Source: Vibrio sp. FE10 (GTDB lineage Bacteria > Pseudomonadota > Gammaproteobacteria > Enterobacterales > Vibrionaceae). From it: 64,000 nucleotides of DNA. The notes beneath the pieces were generated by a model. The model saw nothing but the letters and a program-made list of their open reading frames with translations. It made no database searches and had not been told where the DNA came from. Location: positions 3,472,001-3,536,000 of the forward strand of contig NZ_AP028067.1 of NCBI RefSeq assembly GCF_030297155.1. Reading direction: 5' to 3'. A program made the translations under genes and the position numbers. Below are positions 42,675-51,890 of the stretch, piece after piece. Within the stretch, counting starts at the first letter, position 1. The number at the start of each line of letters is the position of its first letter.

Positions 42675-42776
42675 TACTGTCTCAATATTGAGAAAATAAA
42701 AATAGAACAAAATTTGTACAGATTTCTTTCTTAAGCTTAAAGCATATGAAACATGCTTAGTGCTAAGGAAGGAATG

Positions 42777-43124
42777 ATGGGACATCCACAGCCAGATCAA
42801 AAACTGCCCCCCTTTGACGAACTTGTCCAACTCGCGAAAAGCGATCCGAAAGCATTCAATCAATTCAAACATGAGATGTGCGAACAGATGATTTGTTCAG
42901 CATCAGAAACCATGCAAGACAGGCTTCGTGCCCAACAGAGCCACATCGATTTAGTGGTTAGTCGTTGTAAAAACCCGCATCACACCAATGTCGTTTTGAT
43001 GCAAGAATTAAGCTGCCAAGTGTGTAAGTTCCAAGACGCTCTACAAGGTCGTTGCGGCTTTGAAGAATCTCAGCCTGAAAATGTTGTGCCTTTTAGACCC
43101 AATACAGAACCCAAAATGTATTAA
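42777..43124 (+). CDS. Cys-rich DUF3135-like protein
   Basis: This protein of about 115 aa begins at one of two adjacent ATGs (42774 or 42777); AAGGAAGG at 42765-42772 favours the second. It contains PPFDELVQLAKSDPKAFNQF, which I recognise as DUF3135-like, then cysteines in CEQMIC, SRC, SCQVC and GRC. The function is unknown. It is probably transcribed with the SufR-like gene, and the shared cysteine richness suggests a common metal or redox context (inference). Confidence 0.7.
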   Translation: MGHPQPDQKLPPFDELVQLAKSDPKAFNQFKHEMCEQMICSASETMQDRLRAQQSHIDLVVSRCKNPHHTNVVLMQELSCQVCKFQDALQGRCGFEESQPENVVPFRPNTEPKMY

Positions 43125-43167
43125 AGCGATACGAATTAAAAGCAGAAAAGTGAGCTATCTTAAAAAC

Positions 43168-43195
43168 AAAAAAAGGAGCGCAATGCTCCCTTTTT
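43168..43195. terminator. Bidirectional terminator
   Basis: Seven A, GGAGC, a 5-nt loop, GCTCC, then CTTTTT. It lies between the convergent DUF3135-like and DUF805 genes. Confidence 0.82.
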
Positions 43196-43215
43196 ACTGA
43201 TGAATCATCCAATAT

Positions 43216-43638
43216 TTATACTGGATCTTCGCCGTAGTCGTTACGACCTTCTGTGCCTTTCAATAAGCCACATTCAATCAGAATCCACAAGCCACACACT
43301 AATGCTGCAGCCGTTGCCGCCATATGAATAGGCGATACCGACTCTGTCGTGGTCGCAGCCATTGGTGAAGCAAGGCGACCTAGCACGAGTGGCACATTCA
43401 GCAATAGCCAGTGGTTCGACTTGTTACGGTCGTGCCAGCGCTTAGCCGTGACTGCAAGATCTGGGATAACCAGCATCAGTAGGAAGATCGGTAACAGGAT
43501 GTAAGAATATGCAGGGAACAAAACCGAGATACCAGAAGCAAAACCCGTAATCGCTATGTAGTAGAAAATATTCCAAATCCAGTAAGTCTTACGACCAATT
43601 CTCCCCTTGAAAGAGAGCAGTAAATCTTTCATCGACAT
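43216..43638 (-). CDS. DUF805 inner-membrane protein
   Basis: The 140-aa protein has the DUF805 opening (DLLLSFKGRIGRKTYWIWNIFYY) and the RWHDRNKSNHWLLL motif near residue 66. Four hydrophobic segments are visible. Members of this family (YhaH/YhaI type) are integral membrane proteins of unknown role. It follows the isomerase-like gene on the same strand with about 85 bp between. Confidence 0.85.
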   Translation of the reverse strand: MSMKDLLLSFKGRIGRKTYWIWNIFYYIAITGFASGISVLFPAYSYILLPIFLLMLVIPDLAVTAKRWHDRNKSNHWLLLNVPLVLGRLASPMAATTTESVSPIHMAATAAALVCGLWILIECGLLKGTEGRNDYGEDPV

Positions 43639-43724
43639 CTTAAATACTCAAAAAATTAATACGCTACCAAAAAGTTAGCAGCAAATAGTCAGTTAATCAC
43701 TTTTAGTTAGTTGATTATTTTTAG

Positions 43725-44072
43725 CTAGTTAATCACTTTCTGAAAGCAACTTTTATCCATATCTCGTATGTTGACCGTTAGGCTACGGATATGGCTTGCC
43801 TGTTCTTGTAGGGTTTGCATCAACAAACGCGACAATTCTCTTTTCTGTTCTTCGGTACGCCCTGCAAGTAACTCGAAGCTAATATGAACAAAATCCACAT
43901 TGTCTTCTTCATCACCGACCAACCAGTTATGACAGCGCAGTGAACGAGACTTCACAGAAGGTACGTCAAACAAGCCACAGTTTAATGTAACTTGATGAAG
44001 GTCTTCCAGTAAACCTTGGATATTCACTCGCTCATCCACTGAATTTGAGTACTCTAGAACTAGATTCGGCAT
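43725..44072 (-). CDS. CHMI/tautomerase-superfamily protein
   Basis: The 115-aa protein resembles 5-carboxymethyl-2-hydroxymuconate isomerase. It starts MPNLVLEYS, so Pro-1 becomes the catalytic N-terminal proline after Met removal, and the HISFELLAGRTEEQKRELSR segment matches the family. No homoprotocatechuate pathway genes are nearby, so the true substrate is uncertain. Confidence 0.8.
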   Translation of the reverse strand: MPNLVLEYSNSVDERVNIQGLLEDLHQVTLNCGLFDVPSVKSRSLRCHNWLVGDEEDNVDFVHISFELLAGRTEEQKRELSRLLMQTLQEQASHIRSLTVNIRDMDKSCFQKVIN

Positions 44073-44321
44073 TATTACTTCCTATTGTTAACGCAATCGT
44101 TTGTCCCTTAATAACAACTAACGATGAAAAATCCGAGAAGTTAGCTATTATTCTGTCTGCCGGATCACTGATATTTGCTCAAAATCTACTCTGACCATTG
44201 AGTAAGATCCAAGAAAGTCATGACCACAGTCATGATCTGTTGATATTATTCTGTTATATTATTTCGTAATAAAGTTTACTTTTTTACATTCGATTTATTT
44301 AAATACTTTGGAGATATTCCT

Positions 44322-45092
44322 ATGCGTCATCCTGTAGTTATGGGTAACTGGAAACTAAACGGCAGCAAAGAAATGGTTGTTGATCTACTAAACGGTCTTA
44401 ACGCTGAACTTGAAGGCGTAACAGGCGTAGACGTAGCAGTTGCTCCACCAGCACTTTTCGTTGATCTTGCAGAGCGTACGCTTACTGAAGCGGGCAGTGC
44501 AATCATCCTAGGTGCTCAAAACTCTGACCTAAACAACAGCGGTGCATTCACTGGCGACATGTCTCCAGCAATGCTTAAAGAGTTCGGCGCATCTCACATC
44601 ATCATCGGTCACTCTGAGCGTCGTGAATACCACGCTGAGTCTGACGAGTTCGTTGCTAAGAAATTCGCATTCCTAAAAGAGAACGGCCTAACTCCAGTTC
44701 TTTGTATCGGTGAATCTGAAGCACAAAACGAAGCAGGCGAAACTGTTGCTGTATGTGCACGTCAACTTGACGCTGTTATCAACACTCAAGGTGTTGAAGC
44801 TCTTGAAGGCGCTATCATCGCTTACGAACCAATCTGGGCTATCGGTACTGGTAAAGCAGCTACAGCTGAAGATGCACAACGCATCCACGCTCAAATCCGT
44901 GCACACATCGCTGAGAAATCTGAAGATGTTGCTAAGAAAGTTGTTATCCAATACGGCGGTTCTGTTAAGCCAGAAAACGCAGCAGCTTACTTCGCACAAC
45001 CAGACATCGACGGCGCTCTAGTTGGCGGCGCAGCTCTAGACGCGAAAAGCTTCGCAGCTATCGCTAAAGCAGCAGCTGAAGCAAAAGCTTAA
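44322..45092 (+). CDS. tpiA: Triosephosphate isomerase
   Basis: The 256-aa TIM barrel interconverts DHAP and glyceraldehyde-3-phosphate. Lys in GNWKLNGS (residue 11), the catalytic His in [12 protein letters not shown] near 96, and the signature [11 protein letters not shown] with the catalytic Glu near 168 are all present. It has a good Shine-Dalgarno (TTTGGAGAT) and highly regular codon use, consistent with high expression. Confidence 0.97.
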   Translation: MRHPVVMGNWKLNGSKEMVVDLLNGLNAELEGVTGVDVAVAPPALFVDLAERTLTEAGSAIILGAQNSDLNNSGAFTGDMSPAMLKEFGASHIIIGHSERREYHAESDEFVAKKFAFLKENGLTPVLCIGESEAQNEAGETVAVCARQLDAVINTQGVEALEGAIIAYEPIWAIGTGKAATAEDAQRIHAQIRAHIAEKSEDVAKKVVIQYGGSVKPENAAAYFAQPDIDGALVGGAALDAKSFAAIAKAAAEAKA

Positions 45093-45119
45093 TTTAAACT
45101 TCACCGTTTAAATTGAATG

Positions 45120-45147
45120 AAAGGTCAACTTAGGTTGGCCTTTTTTG
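45120..45147 (+). terminator. tpiA terminator
   Basis: AAAGGTCAAC pairs with GTTGGCCTTT (one T-G wobble) over TTAG and runs into six T. Confidence 0.85.
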
Positions 45148-45234
45148 ATCTCGCTCGAACACCACCCTCTCCTGCCTCTCTTTTGTCACCAGCTCTTCGT
45201 AACTTAATAACACTTCTATTCATTGGACTTCGTT

Positions 45235-45588
45235 ATGAAGATTTATACACGACCTCAGCTCAATACATTTCGAAAAACACTCCGAAACAACATGCCTCAA
45301 CCAGAACGTAAACTATGGTTTTATATAAGAAGAAAACAGCTTGGCGTAAAATTTAGAAGACAACATAGCATTGGAAAATACATCGTGGATTTCTTCTGCT
45401 GCGAACTAAAACTGGCCATTGAGTTAGATGGTAATAGTCACTTTTCAGAACAAGCACAGGCTTACGATCATCAGCGCACACGAGACTTAAACAAGCTTGG
45501 AATCAAGGTACTTCGCTTTACCAATGAAGAAGTTAACCACAGTATTGAGACGGTTTTAGGGAGAATTACAGATGCATTGCCCCAATGA
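45235..45588 (+). CDS. DUF559 (Vsr-like) endonuclease-fold protein
   Basis: This 117-aa protein starts at the ATG of 45235 (MKIYTRPQLNTFRKTLRNN). The core GVKFRRQHSIGKYIVDFFC, then LAIELDGNSHFSEQ and VLRFTNEEV match DUF559, a very short patch-repair/Vsr-type nuclease fold with Asp and Glu at the putative active site. Such genes are often solitary and patchily distributed. Here it sits between tpiA and pfkA, followed by C-rich/G-rich inverted repeats. The biological role is unknown. Confidence 0.85.
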   Translation: MKIYTRPQLNTFRKTLRNNMPQPERKLWFYIRRKQLGVKFRRQHSIGKYIVDFFCCELKLAIELDGNSHFSEQAQAYDHQRTRDLNKLGIKVLRFTNEEVNHSIETVLGRITDALPQ

Positions 45589-45614
45589 ACCTCTGTGTAT
45601 ACATCCCCCTCTAA

Positions 45615-45667
45615 CTCCCCCTTATTTCAACATTTCCGATCACCCAAACCCTAGGATAAAGGGGGAG
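45615..45667. repeat. Inverted repeat CTCCCCCTTAT / ATAAAGGGGGAG
   Basis: The arms at 45615-45625 and 45656-45667 are complementary apart from one extra A and enclose 30 nt. It lies just after the DUF559 gene. Confidence 0.8.
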
Positions 45668-45802
45668 AACCTTCTTTGTTCACTTAGATTTATCACCTAA
45701 TTGATACCATACAATGCTCAATAAATCGCTAACTGGAAAGCTTACACTGATAGCGATAATTTGTTGTGGGTAGTTGTCTGTTCCAACAAATACGGAACTG
45801 TT

Positions 45803-45856
45803 CCTCCCCTTTCCAAACAAAGCTAAATGGATTCGTGAACCTGACGTAAGGGGAGG
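45803..45856. repeat. Inverted repeat CCTCCCCTT / AAGGGGAGG
   Basis: Perfect 9-bp arms at 45803-45811 and 45848-45856 resemble the arms of the preceding repeat, which suggests a related element. An additional GGAGGGG follows at about 45860. Confidence 0.8.
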
Positions 45857-45898
45857 CTAGGAGGGGATTTTAAAATGAATCAAAAGAACGACAGGCAC

Positions 45899-45927
45899 AA
45901 AAAAACCGCTGATAGATCAGCGGTTTT
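45899..45927 (-). terminator. pfkA terminator
   Basis: AAAACCGCTGAT and ATCAGCGGTTTT flank AG, with T or A tracts on both sides. It lies directly downstream of pfkA on the minus strand. Confidence 0.9.
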
Positions 45928-45957
45928 TAAATTCTTTAAGCGAACGCTAAGCGTGGC

Positions 45958-46920
45958 TTAGAACAACTCTTCTGCAACGCGGAACAGCTCAGAACGGTCT
46001 GGGTTCTGCATATTCTCGATACAGTCGATGATGTCGTGGTGAACAAGCTCTTCTTTCTCGATACCAACACAACGACCACCGTGGCCTTCTTGAAGAAGGT
46101 GAACAGCGTAGTTACCCATGCGAGAAGCCAGTACACGGTCAAATGCAGTAGGACGACCACCACGTTGGATGTGACCAAGAACCGTTGCACGAGTTTCACG
46201 ACCTGTTGAAGATTCGATCTCTTTAGCCAGTTCGTTCGCGTCCATCATTAGCTCAGTTAGAGCGATGATTGCGTGCTTCTTACCCTTCGCAATTCCATCT
46301 TGGATATTGCTGATTAACTGCTCTTTATCTAGACCAGTTTCAGGAGTAATGATGTACTCACAACCGCCTGCGATTGCTGACATAAGCGTAAGGTCACCAC
46401 AGTGACGGCCCATGATTTCAACAATAGAAATACGTTGGTGAGAAGAAGACGTGTCACGTAGACGGTCGATTGAATCAATAACTGTGTTAAGCGCAGTTAG
46501 GTAACCGATTGTGTAGTCAGTACCTGCGATATCGTTATCGATAGTACCTGGAAGACCGATACATGGGTAACCCATTTCTGTCAGTTTCTTAGCGCCCATG
46601 TAAGAACCGTCGCCACCGATAACAACAAGTGCTTCGATACCGTGTTTCTTAAGGTTCTCAATGCCTTTCTCGCGAACTTTAACATCTTTGAATTCAGGGA
46701 AACGTGCAGAACCTAAAAAAGTACCGCCGCGGTTGATGACGTCAGATACGCTTGAACGGTCAAGCTTTTCAATACGGTCTTCAACAAGGCCTTGGTAGCC
46801 ATCGTAAATGCCGTAAACTTCAATGCCAACTGATAGTGCGGTACGAACTACGCCGCGTACTGCTGCGTTCATGCCTGGAGCGTCACCACCACTGGTCAAA
46901 ACACCGATCTTCTTAATCAT
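45958..46920 (-). CDS. pfkA: 6-phosphofructokinase
   Basis: PfkA phosphorylates fructose-6-phosphate, the committed step of glycolysis. The ATG at 46920 ([20 protein letters not shown]) gives 320 aa, the exact E. coli length, with GAGGGTG just upstream; an in-frame GTG two codons earlier is less likely. The ATP-site GGDGSYMGA and the catalytic [15 protein letters not shown] are at about residues 102 and 124. [15 protein letters not shown] is also typical. Confidence 0.97.
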   Translation of the reverse strand: MIKKIGVLTSGGDAPGMNAAVRGVVRTALSVGIEVYGIYDGYQGLVEDRIEKLDRSSVSDVINRGGTFLGSARFPEFKDVKVREKGIENLKKHGIEALVVIGGDGSYMGAKKLTEMGYPCIGLPGTIDNDIAGTDYTIGYLTALNTVIDSIDRLRDTSSSHQRISIVEIMGRHCGDLTLMSAIAGGCEYIITPETGLDKEQLISNIQDGIAKGKKHAIIALTELMMDANELAKEIESSTGRETRATVLGHIQRGGRPTAFDRVLASRMGNYAVHLLQEGHGGRCVGIEKEELVHHDIIDCIENMQNPDRSELFRVAEELF

Positions 46921-47235
46921 GCTCACCCTCGATTTTTGGGAATCTATTATTCAATTCTTTTGCTTGCCGATTGTATATCAACAAGATTTTAAATCTATAT
47001 ATGTGCTTTATGTTACATTTCCTCAATAGGAATAGCACTTAAATCGCGTAAATTTATGTAACATTTCTACTTCTGTAAGAGTATTACAGTTTTACTCAGT
47101 AACTTTGTTGATTCACATCAGAATCAACATTAATTGTTATGCGGTGGTTTTTGTATCACCAAAGAATTAGCAATTTTTACTCACTTTAGTTCAAAAGCTA
47201 CCCACTTACCATTTGCGGGCTGCTTTTCCTGCTCA
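46921..47235. other. pfkA upstream region
   Basis: This 315-nt region lies between fieF and pfkA (both minus strand) and contains the pfkA promoter. An inverted repeat TTGATTC / GAATCAA (47108-47127, 6-nt spacer) could be an operator or a weak fieF terminator; it has no T-tract. No gene is seen. Confidence 0.55.
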
Positions 47236-48144
47236 TTACCAAGAATGAAATTTCTGCTGCTTCTCGGGGCCGAATACCACCGAATACGGGTCTTGATGAA
47301 TTAATACATCAGCATCAGGGAACACGGAGATAAGCTTGGCCTCTACTTCGTCAGAAATGCGATGCGCTTCAATAAGTGGGATATTATCTTCCAATTCTAA
47401 ATGCAGTTGGATAAAGCGAATCGGCCCCGAACGACGCGTTCGTAACTGATGCACACCCAACACGCCTTCAATGCTTAATGATGTCTCTTTAATCTGTTTC
47501 AGCTCTTCATCTGGCAGCTTATGATCAAGTAGAGATTGCACCGCTTCCATCGCCATTTGGTAGGCGCTGTACAGAATGTAGATACCAATACCAACCGCAA
47601 ACACTGAATCTGCCTGACCAATACCAAACCAACTCAACGCCAATGCCAGCATGATCGCGGCATTCATATAGAGATCGGTTTGGTAGTGCAGTGAATCAGC
47701 CGCAATGGCTTGGCTACCGGTTTTGTTTACGACATGCTTTTGGAAGCGAACTAGACCAAAGGTCATCACCATTGCGAATAAGCTGACGTAGATACCAATT
47801 TCTGGGGAGTTCAGTTCGTGGGGTCTAAAGAAGCGCTCAATACCGTTAAGAATGAGGAAACAAGCCGAGCCGGAGATAAACATCGCCTGCGCTAATGCGG
47901 CAAGGGATTCAGCCTTACCATGACCAAAGGTATGTTCTTTGTCGGCAGGCTGGAGAGAATAGCGAACCACGATAAGATTGACGACAGAGGCCGCGATATC
48001 CAACATTGAATCCACTACGGAAGCCAACAGACTCACAGAACCTGTCACCCACCACGCTGCGACTTTCACTATCAATAAGATAGTGGCGATGGTGGTGGCT
48101 GCCCAAGCGGCGAGCGTAACTAAACGTGCGTATTCTTGTTTCAT
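47236..48144 (-). CDS. fieF: Cation-efflux pump FieF (CDF family)
   Basis: This cation diffusion facilitator exports Fe(II)/Zn(II) by proton antiport. The start is set at the ATG of 48144 ([20 protein letters not shown]), giving 302 aa; an upstream in-frame extension is not family-like. Six membrane segments are visible, with metal-site residues in [12 protein letters not shown] and the [13 protein letters not shown] segment, and a cytoplasmic metallochaperone-like domain from about 210. It lies between pfkA and cpxP, as in E. coli. Confidence 0.94.
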   Translation of the reverse strand: MKQEYARLVTLAAWAATTIATILLIVKVAAWWVTGSVSLLASVVDSMLDIAASVVNLIVVRYSLQPADKEHTFGHGKAESLAALAQAMFISGSACFLILNGIERFFRPHELNSPEIGIYVSLFAMVMTFGLVRFQKHVVNKTGSQAIAADSLHYQTDLYMNAAIMLALALSWFGIGQADSVFAVGIGIYILYSAYQMAMEAVQSLLDHKLPDEELKQIKETSLSIEGVLGVHQLRTRRSGPIRFIQLHLELEDNIPLIEAHRISDEVEAKLISVFPDADVLIHQDPYSVVFGPEKQQKFHSW

Positions 48145-48240
48145 AATTTGGCTATAAAGTGACTGATAGCACAAAGTATAACCTGCAAACAATCAATTGA
48201 ATATGACAGCTAGGATGTAAAACATTCATTTCTAGGGGTC

Positions 48241-48264
48241 AAAAAAAGCGGCACGCGGCCGCTT
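48241..48264 (-). terminator. cpxP terminator
   Basis: On the minus strand AAGCGGC-CGCGT-GCCGCTT is followed by seven T in total. It is a strong rho-independent terminator about 45 nt after the cpxP stop. Confidence 0.92.
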
Positions 48265-48308
48265 ATTTCTAAACACGTTCATTCAATCCGGCTTTCTCAA
48301 GCCATGAA

Positions 48309-48818
48309 TTACTTGTCTTTGTTCATGCGTTTTTCCATTTTGTCAGCACACTTAGTCATGCGCTCTTGCTGGATTTCTTTCAGTTGAGTCTTTTGCTCAG
48401 CCGTTAGTACGCTCATCATTTGGTGTTGTTTCTTAAGCATTGCTACGCGACGCTCAGTTTGCTTCTCAACCATTTGGCTTGCTAGGTCATTTGCTGCTGC
48501 TTCATCGAAGTTGTCAGCCAATACCAATGCTTGAACTTTCTCTTGGTGCGCTTTCATTTTTGCCATTTTGTCGGCTTTGTTGCCAGCGTGTTTTTCTTTC
48601 ATCTCTGCACGATTCGCTTCGCGCATCTCTTTCAATTCTGTTTTTTGTGCGTCAGTTAGGTCTAGTTGACGCATCACTTTCTTATCGAAGCCGCCACATT
48701 TACCGTGCATGCCTTTGTGGTCGCCTTTATCGCCGCCGCCATATGCGAACGCGCTTGCTGTACCAAACATTAGTGGAAGTGCCGCAGCTGCTAGTACAAG
48801 TTTCTTAGTCATTTTCAT
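48309..48818 (-). CDS. cpxP: Periplasmic stress protein CpxP (Spy/CpxP family)
   Basis: The 169-aa protein has a signal peptide ending near ASAFA, then a helical domain with two family LTxxQ-type motifs (DLTDAQKTELKEM near 54 and VLTAEQKTQLKEI near 139). CpxP-like proteins damp the CpxA sensor and bind misfolded proteins. It diverges from cpxRA with a CpxR box in between. Codons for K, M and Q dominate the mature domain. Confidence 0.92.
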   Translation of the reverse strand: MKMTKKLVLAAAALPLMFGTASAFAYGGGDKGDHKGMHGKCGGFDKKVMRQLDLTDAQKTELKEMREANRAEMKEKHAGNKADKMAKMKAHQEKVQALVLADNFDEAAANDLASQMVEKQTERRVAMLKKQHQMMSVLTAEQKTQLKEIQQERMTKCADKMEKRMNKDK

Positions 48819-48898
48819 AATTGTTGCCTCAATTCGGTATAATAAGTCATGTGTTGCGTCTGTTTCTCAGCGCTTGAATATAGATTAGTCTTTCCCTC

Positions 48899-48934
48899 GT
48901 AAAGTGACGTTTAGAAAGCGTAAAGAATCGTAAA
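48899..48934. promoter_or_regulatory. CpxR box in cpxP/cpxR promoter
   Basis: A perfect GTAAA-N5-GTAAA CpxR site lies at 48920-48934, with a second related arrangement GTAAA-N5-GTTTA at 48899-48913. Together they predict CpxR autoregulation and activation of cpxP. Confidence 0.88.
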
Positions 48935-48998
48935 GAGTGAAAGCTGACGAATAATTAGCAGTATTATTAACGTGTAAATAACCAATTAAGGCTTCCCA

Positions 48999-49688
48999 AT
49001 GGCGAACATTCTTCTTATTGATGACGACACCGAGTTAACCGGCTTACTTAAAGACATTCTGAGCTTTGAGGGGTTTACTGTTTCCGAAGCCAATGACGGC
49101 TATGCGGGGCTTGAGGCCATCAATGATGAGATAGATTTGATCCTATTGGATGTGATGATGCCACGCCTTAATGGCATGGAAACCCTTAAGAAGCTGAGAG
49201 AAAATTGGGAAACACCGGTATTAATGCTGACCGCTAAAGGTGAAGAGATCGACCGTGTGATTGGCCTTGAACTTGGCGCGGATGATTACTTACCAAAACC
49301 GTTTAGTGACCGAGAATTGCTTGCGCGTATCCGAGCGATTCTGCGTCGTACACAAACCGCTGATGCACCTAAAGCAGCCAGTGACACCATTCAATACCAA
49401 GACATCGAAGTCTTCCCTGGCAAGCAAGAAGCTTACTGCAATGGCCAACAAATCGACCTCACCACTACCGAGTTCGCACTGCTTAGCCATCTGATTCAGA
49501 ATCCAGGTCAAGTGATCACCAAAGAAGCATTGAGCTTAGATGTGTTGGGTAAAAGGCTGGCGGCATTTGACCGTGCAATTGACATGCATATCTCTAATCT
49601 GCGTAAGAAGATTCCAGAACGTACTGACGGTAAGTCTCGCATCAAAACCTTACGTGGCCGTGGCTATTTACTGGTAGAGGAAGGTTAA
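48999..49688 (+). CDS. cpxR: Envelope-stress response regulator CpxR
   Basis: The 229-aa OmpR-family regulator has its acidic pocket and phosphorylated Asp in LILLDVMMPRLNGM near residue 51, Lys in LPKPFSDREL near 100, and a C-terminal winged helix with RGRGYLL. It overlaps cpxA by one base (TAATG). Confidence 0.96.
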   Translation: MANILLIDDDTELTGLLKDILSFEGFTVSEANDGYAGLEAINDEIDLILLDVMMPRLNGMETLKKLRENWETPVLMLTAKGEEIDRVIGLELGADDYLPKPFSDRELLARIRAILRRTQTADAPKAASDTIQYQDIEVFPGKQEAYCNGQQIDLTTTEFALLSHLIQNPGQVITKEALSLDVLGKRLAAFDRAIDMHISNLRKKIPERTDGKSRIKTLRGRGYLLVEEG

Positions 49689-51067
49689 TGCGTATACCTA
49701 AAATCACTAGCTTATATGGACGTATCTTTGCCATCTTTTGGTTCACCATGTTACTGGTGCTTTTATCCGTATTATCTCTGCCGCACCTCGATCCTCGAGT
49801 GGCGCGAGATGTGCCCGCCGATCATCTTAATAAATTAGAGCGTATCGCTAAAATCACCGAAAAGCGCTACGCCAAAGAACCGAATCTAGGCAAAATTGTC
49901 TTCCAACTTGAGGCACCACGTAGCCGCAAGGATTCTCGTGCTCGTATCTATTTAACCGATCTTGAGGGTGCAGTCCTTACTTCGAAAAGACATTCAGACT
50001 ATAAACTTAAGGCGATTCGTAACTTTGTTACCTCGATTGATAACCCTGAGATGCCGAAGCAAAAGCTCTACGGGCACTACATGGTCGCAGGGCCCGTGCC
50101 GATTACACTCGCTGGTGAAGAACTGTTGATGTATGCCGGAGTGAAGTGGAACCAACCACCGCCATTTTTGCTGCGACTGTTTGATAAACCTTTACAGCTA
50201 TTACTTGCCGTCATGTTAGCGAGTACCCCGCTCTTGCTTTGGTTAGCTTGGGCATTGAGTCAACCGGCTCGCAGGCTTGAACGCGCAGCGCAGCGTGTAG
50301 CAAAAGGGCAGTTTGAGGTCGATCCTCAGCTCGAGAAAGGCACATCAGAATTCAGACAAGCGGGTGAAAGCTTTAACCAAATGGTCGAAGCGGTAAACCA
50401 GATGATCTCAGGGCAACAACGCCTACTCTCTGATATTTCACACGAACTGCGCTCACCACTGACTCGTCTGCGCATGGCCAATGCTCTTGCGATTCGTAAA
50501 CAAGGTGAAAGCCAAGAGTTAGAACGTATCGACATGGAAGCACAGCGATTAGAGCAGATGATCAGTGAACTGCTGACACTCTCTCGCATGCAGGTCGACA
50601 GTCACATAACTCGTGAAGTTCAACCACTCTCAAGTCTATGGGAAGAGATACTAAAAGACGCACAGTTTGAAGCCGAGCAGATGGGCAAACAGCTAACGTT
50701 CTGCGATATCCCAGATCGTTCTATTTCTGGTAATCCAAAACTCTTAATGAGTGCATTCGACAATATTACGCGTAATGCTATCTATTACGGCAAAGACCAA
50801 GTCGATGTGCAATTCAGCGTTTTAAACGATCAACTGACTATTCGCGTGAATGACAATGGCGATGGTGTGCCTGATGACGAACTCGATTCGATCTTCAGAC
50901 CCTTCTATCGTGTTTCGACTGCGCGAGATCGTAACTCAGGCGGCACTGGACTTGGGTTGACCATTACAGAGAGTGCGATTCGTCAACACAGCGGAACCAT
51001 CACAGCCAGCCGCAGCACATTAGGCGGATTACAACTGGAAATTACCTTACCTATCCTACCGGTGTAA
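49688..51067 (+). CDS. cpxA: Envelope-stress sensor kinase CpxA
   Basis: The 459-aa sensor kinase has membrane segments at about 12-30 and 165-187 enclosing a periplasmic sensor domain, a HAMP region, the H-box DISHELRSPLTRLR near residue 250, the N-box FDNITRNAIYYG, and G-boxes NDNGDGVPDDEL and GGTGLGLTI. It phosphorylates CpxR on envelope stress and is translationally coupled to cpxR. Confidence 0.96.
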   Translation: MRIPKITSLYGRIFAIFWFTMLLVLLSVLSLPHLDPRVARDVPADHLNKLERIAKITEKRYAKEPNLGKIVFQLEAPRSRKDSRARIYLTDLEGAVLTSKRHSDYKLKAIRNFVTSIDNPEMPKQKLYGHYMVAGPVPITLAGEELLMYAGVKWNQPPPFLLRLFDKPLQLLLAVMLASTPLLLWLAWALSQPARRLERAAQRVAKGQFEVDPQLEKGTSEFRQAGESFNQMVEAVNQMISGQQRLLSDISHELRSPLTRLRMANALAIRKQGESQELERIDMEAQRLEQMISELLTLSRMQVDSHITREVQPLSSLWEEILKDAQFEAEQMGKQLTFCDIPDRSISGNPKLLMSAFDNITRNAIYYGKDQVDVQFSVLNDQLTIRVNDNGDGVPDDELDSIFRPFYRVSTARDRNSGGTGLGLTITESAIRQHSGTITASRSTLGGLQLEITLPILPV

Positions 51068-51089
51068 TACCCCCACAAAGATCACAGTT

Positions 51090-51113
51090 GATAATGATTG
51101 TTATTATCATTAT
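51090..51113. promoter_or_regulatory. Fur box upstream of sod gene
   Basis: GATAATGATTG and TTATTATCATTAT form a near-perfect inverted repeat of the Fur consensus (GATAATGATWATCATTATC). It sits 30 nt before the start codon and should tie sod expression to iron status. Confidence 0.88.
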
Positions 51114-51143
51114 GGTAAATCCTCTAATTAAGGAGGATTTACC
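51114..51143 (+). promoter_or_regulatory. Hairpin sequestering the sod ribosome binding site
   Basis: GGTAAATCCTC (51114-51124) pairs perfectly over 11 bp with GAGGATTTACC (51133-51143), with an 8-nt loop. The Shine-Dalgarno AAGGAGG (51130-51136) is half in the loop and half in the stem, and the ATG follows the stem with no gap. It looks like a translational control element. Confidence 0.75.
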
Positions 51144-51755
51144 ATGTCACACACTTTCCCTGCTCTACCCTACGCTTACGATGCTCTAGAGCCTTACATT
51201 GATGCGAAAACGATGGAAGTGCATTACAGCAAGCACCATAGAACCTACTACGATAAGTTTGTTGCAGCTGTCTCTGGCAGTGAACTTGAACAGCAATCTC
51301 TAACTGAGATCTTCGCAAACATCTCCCAGCACAGTCCTGCGGTTCGTAATAATGGTGGCGGTTACTACAACCACATTCTGTATTGGAATTGCATGTCTCA
51401 AGATGGCGGTGGTGAACCGACAGGCGAACTTGGCGAGGCTATCAAAAATACATTTGGGGATTTCAAAGCGTTCCAAGAGCTGTTCGCGCAAGCGGCGATC
51501 AATACCTTTGGTTCCGGCTTTGCTTGGCTAGTGGTAGAAGAAGAACAACTGAAAATCATCTCGACTTCAAACCAAGACAATCCGTGGATGGATACGGTTG
51601 CCAGTAATGGTGAGCCGATTCTTGCACTCGACGTTTGGGAGCACGCCTACTACATCAGCTACCAAAACCGTCGCCCTGATTACATCAATGCATGGTGGAA
51701 TGTGGTGAATTGGGAAGCAGTTTCTGAGAACTACGCGCAAGCTCTCGCTAAATAA
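51144..51755 (+). CDS. sodA: Superoxide dismutase, Mn-type
   Basis: The 203-aa Fe/Mn-family SOD has metal ligands His in KHHRTYY (near 28), His in YYNHILYW (near 79), and Asp and His in DVWEHAYY (near 164). The Gln in SNQDNPWMD, from the C-terminal domain, and the GGGYYNH context favour Mn or cambialistic use; Fe-SODs put their Gln elsewhere. A Fur box in the promoter fits an enzyme induced when iron is low. It follows cpxRA with its own promoter. Confidence 0.88.
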   Translation: MSHTFPALPYAYDALEPYIDAKTMEVHYSKHHRTYYDKFVAAVSGSELEQQSLTEIFANISQHSPAVRNNGGGYYNHILYWNCMSQDGGGEPTGELGEAIKNTFGDFKAFQELFAQAAINTFGSGFAWLVVEEEQLKIISTSNQDNPWMDTVASNGEPILALDVWEHAYYISYQNRRPDYINAWWNVVNWEAVSENYAQALAK

Positions 51756-51890
51756 GTTCAGCGGCTACATAAGCCTAACGACAGTAGAGAATCTTGATAC
51801 CGTGACTCGCATAACCAGAGGTGGTGAACTGTACTCACTCAGCTTGCCACCGTATACTCTGGCTATCTTTGATTATTCTTGTGAACCAAC

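Larger units (their letters stand above)
45589..45957. other. DUF559-pfkA intergenic region
   Basis: This 369-nt region contains two long-spaced inverted repeats of C5/G5-type sequence (45615-45667 and 45803-45856) and the pfkA terminator (45899-45927). No gene is seen. Confidence 0.7.
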
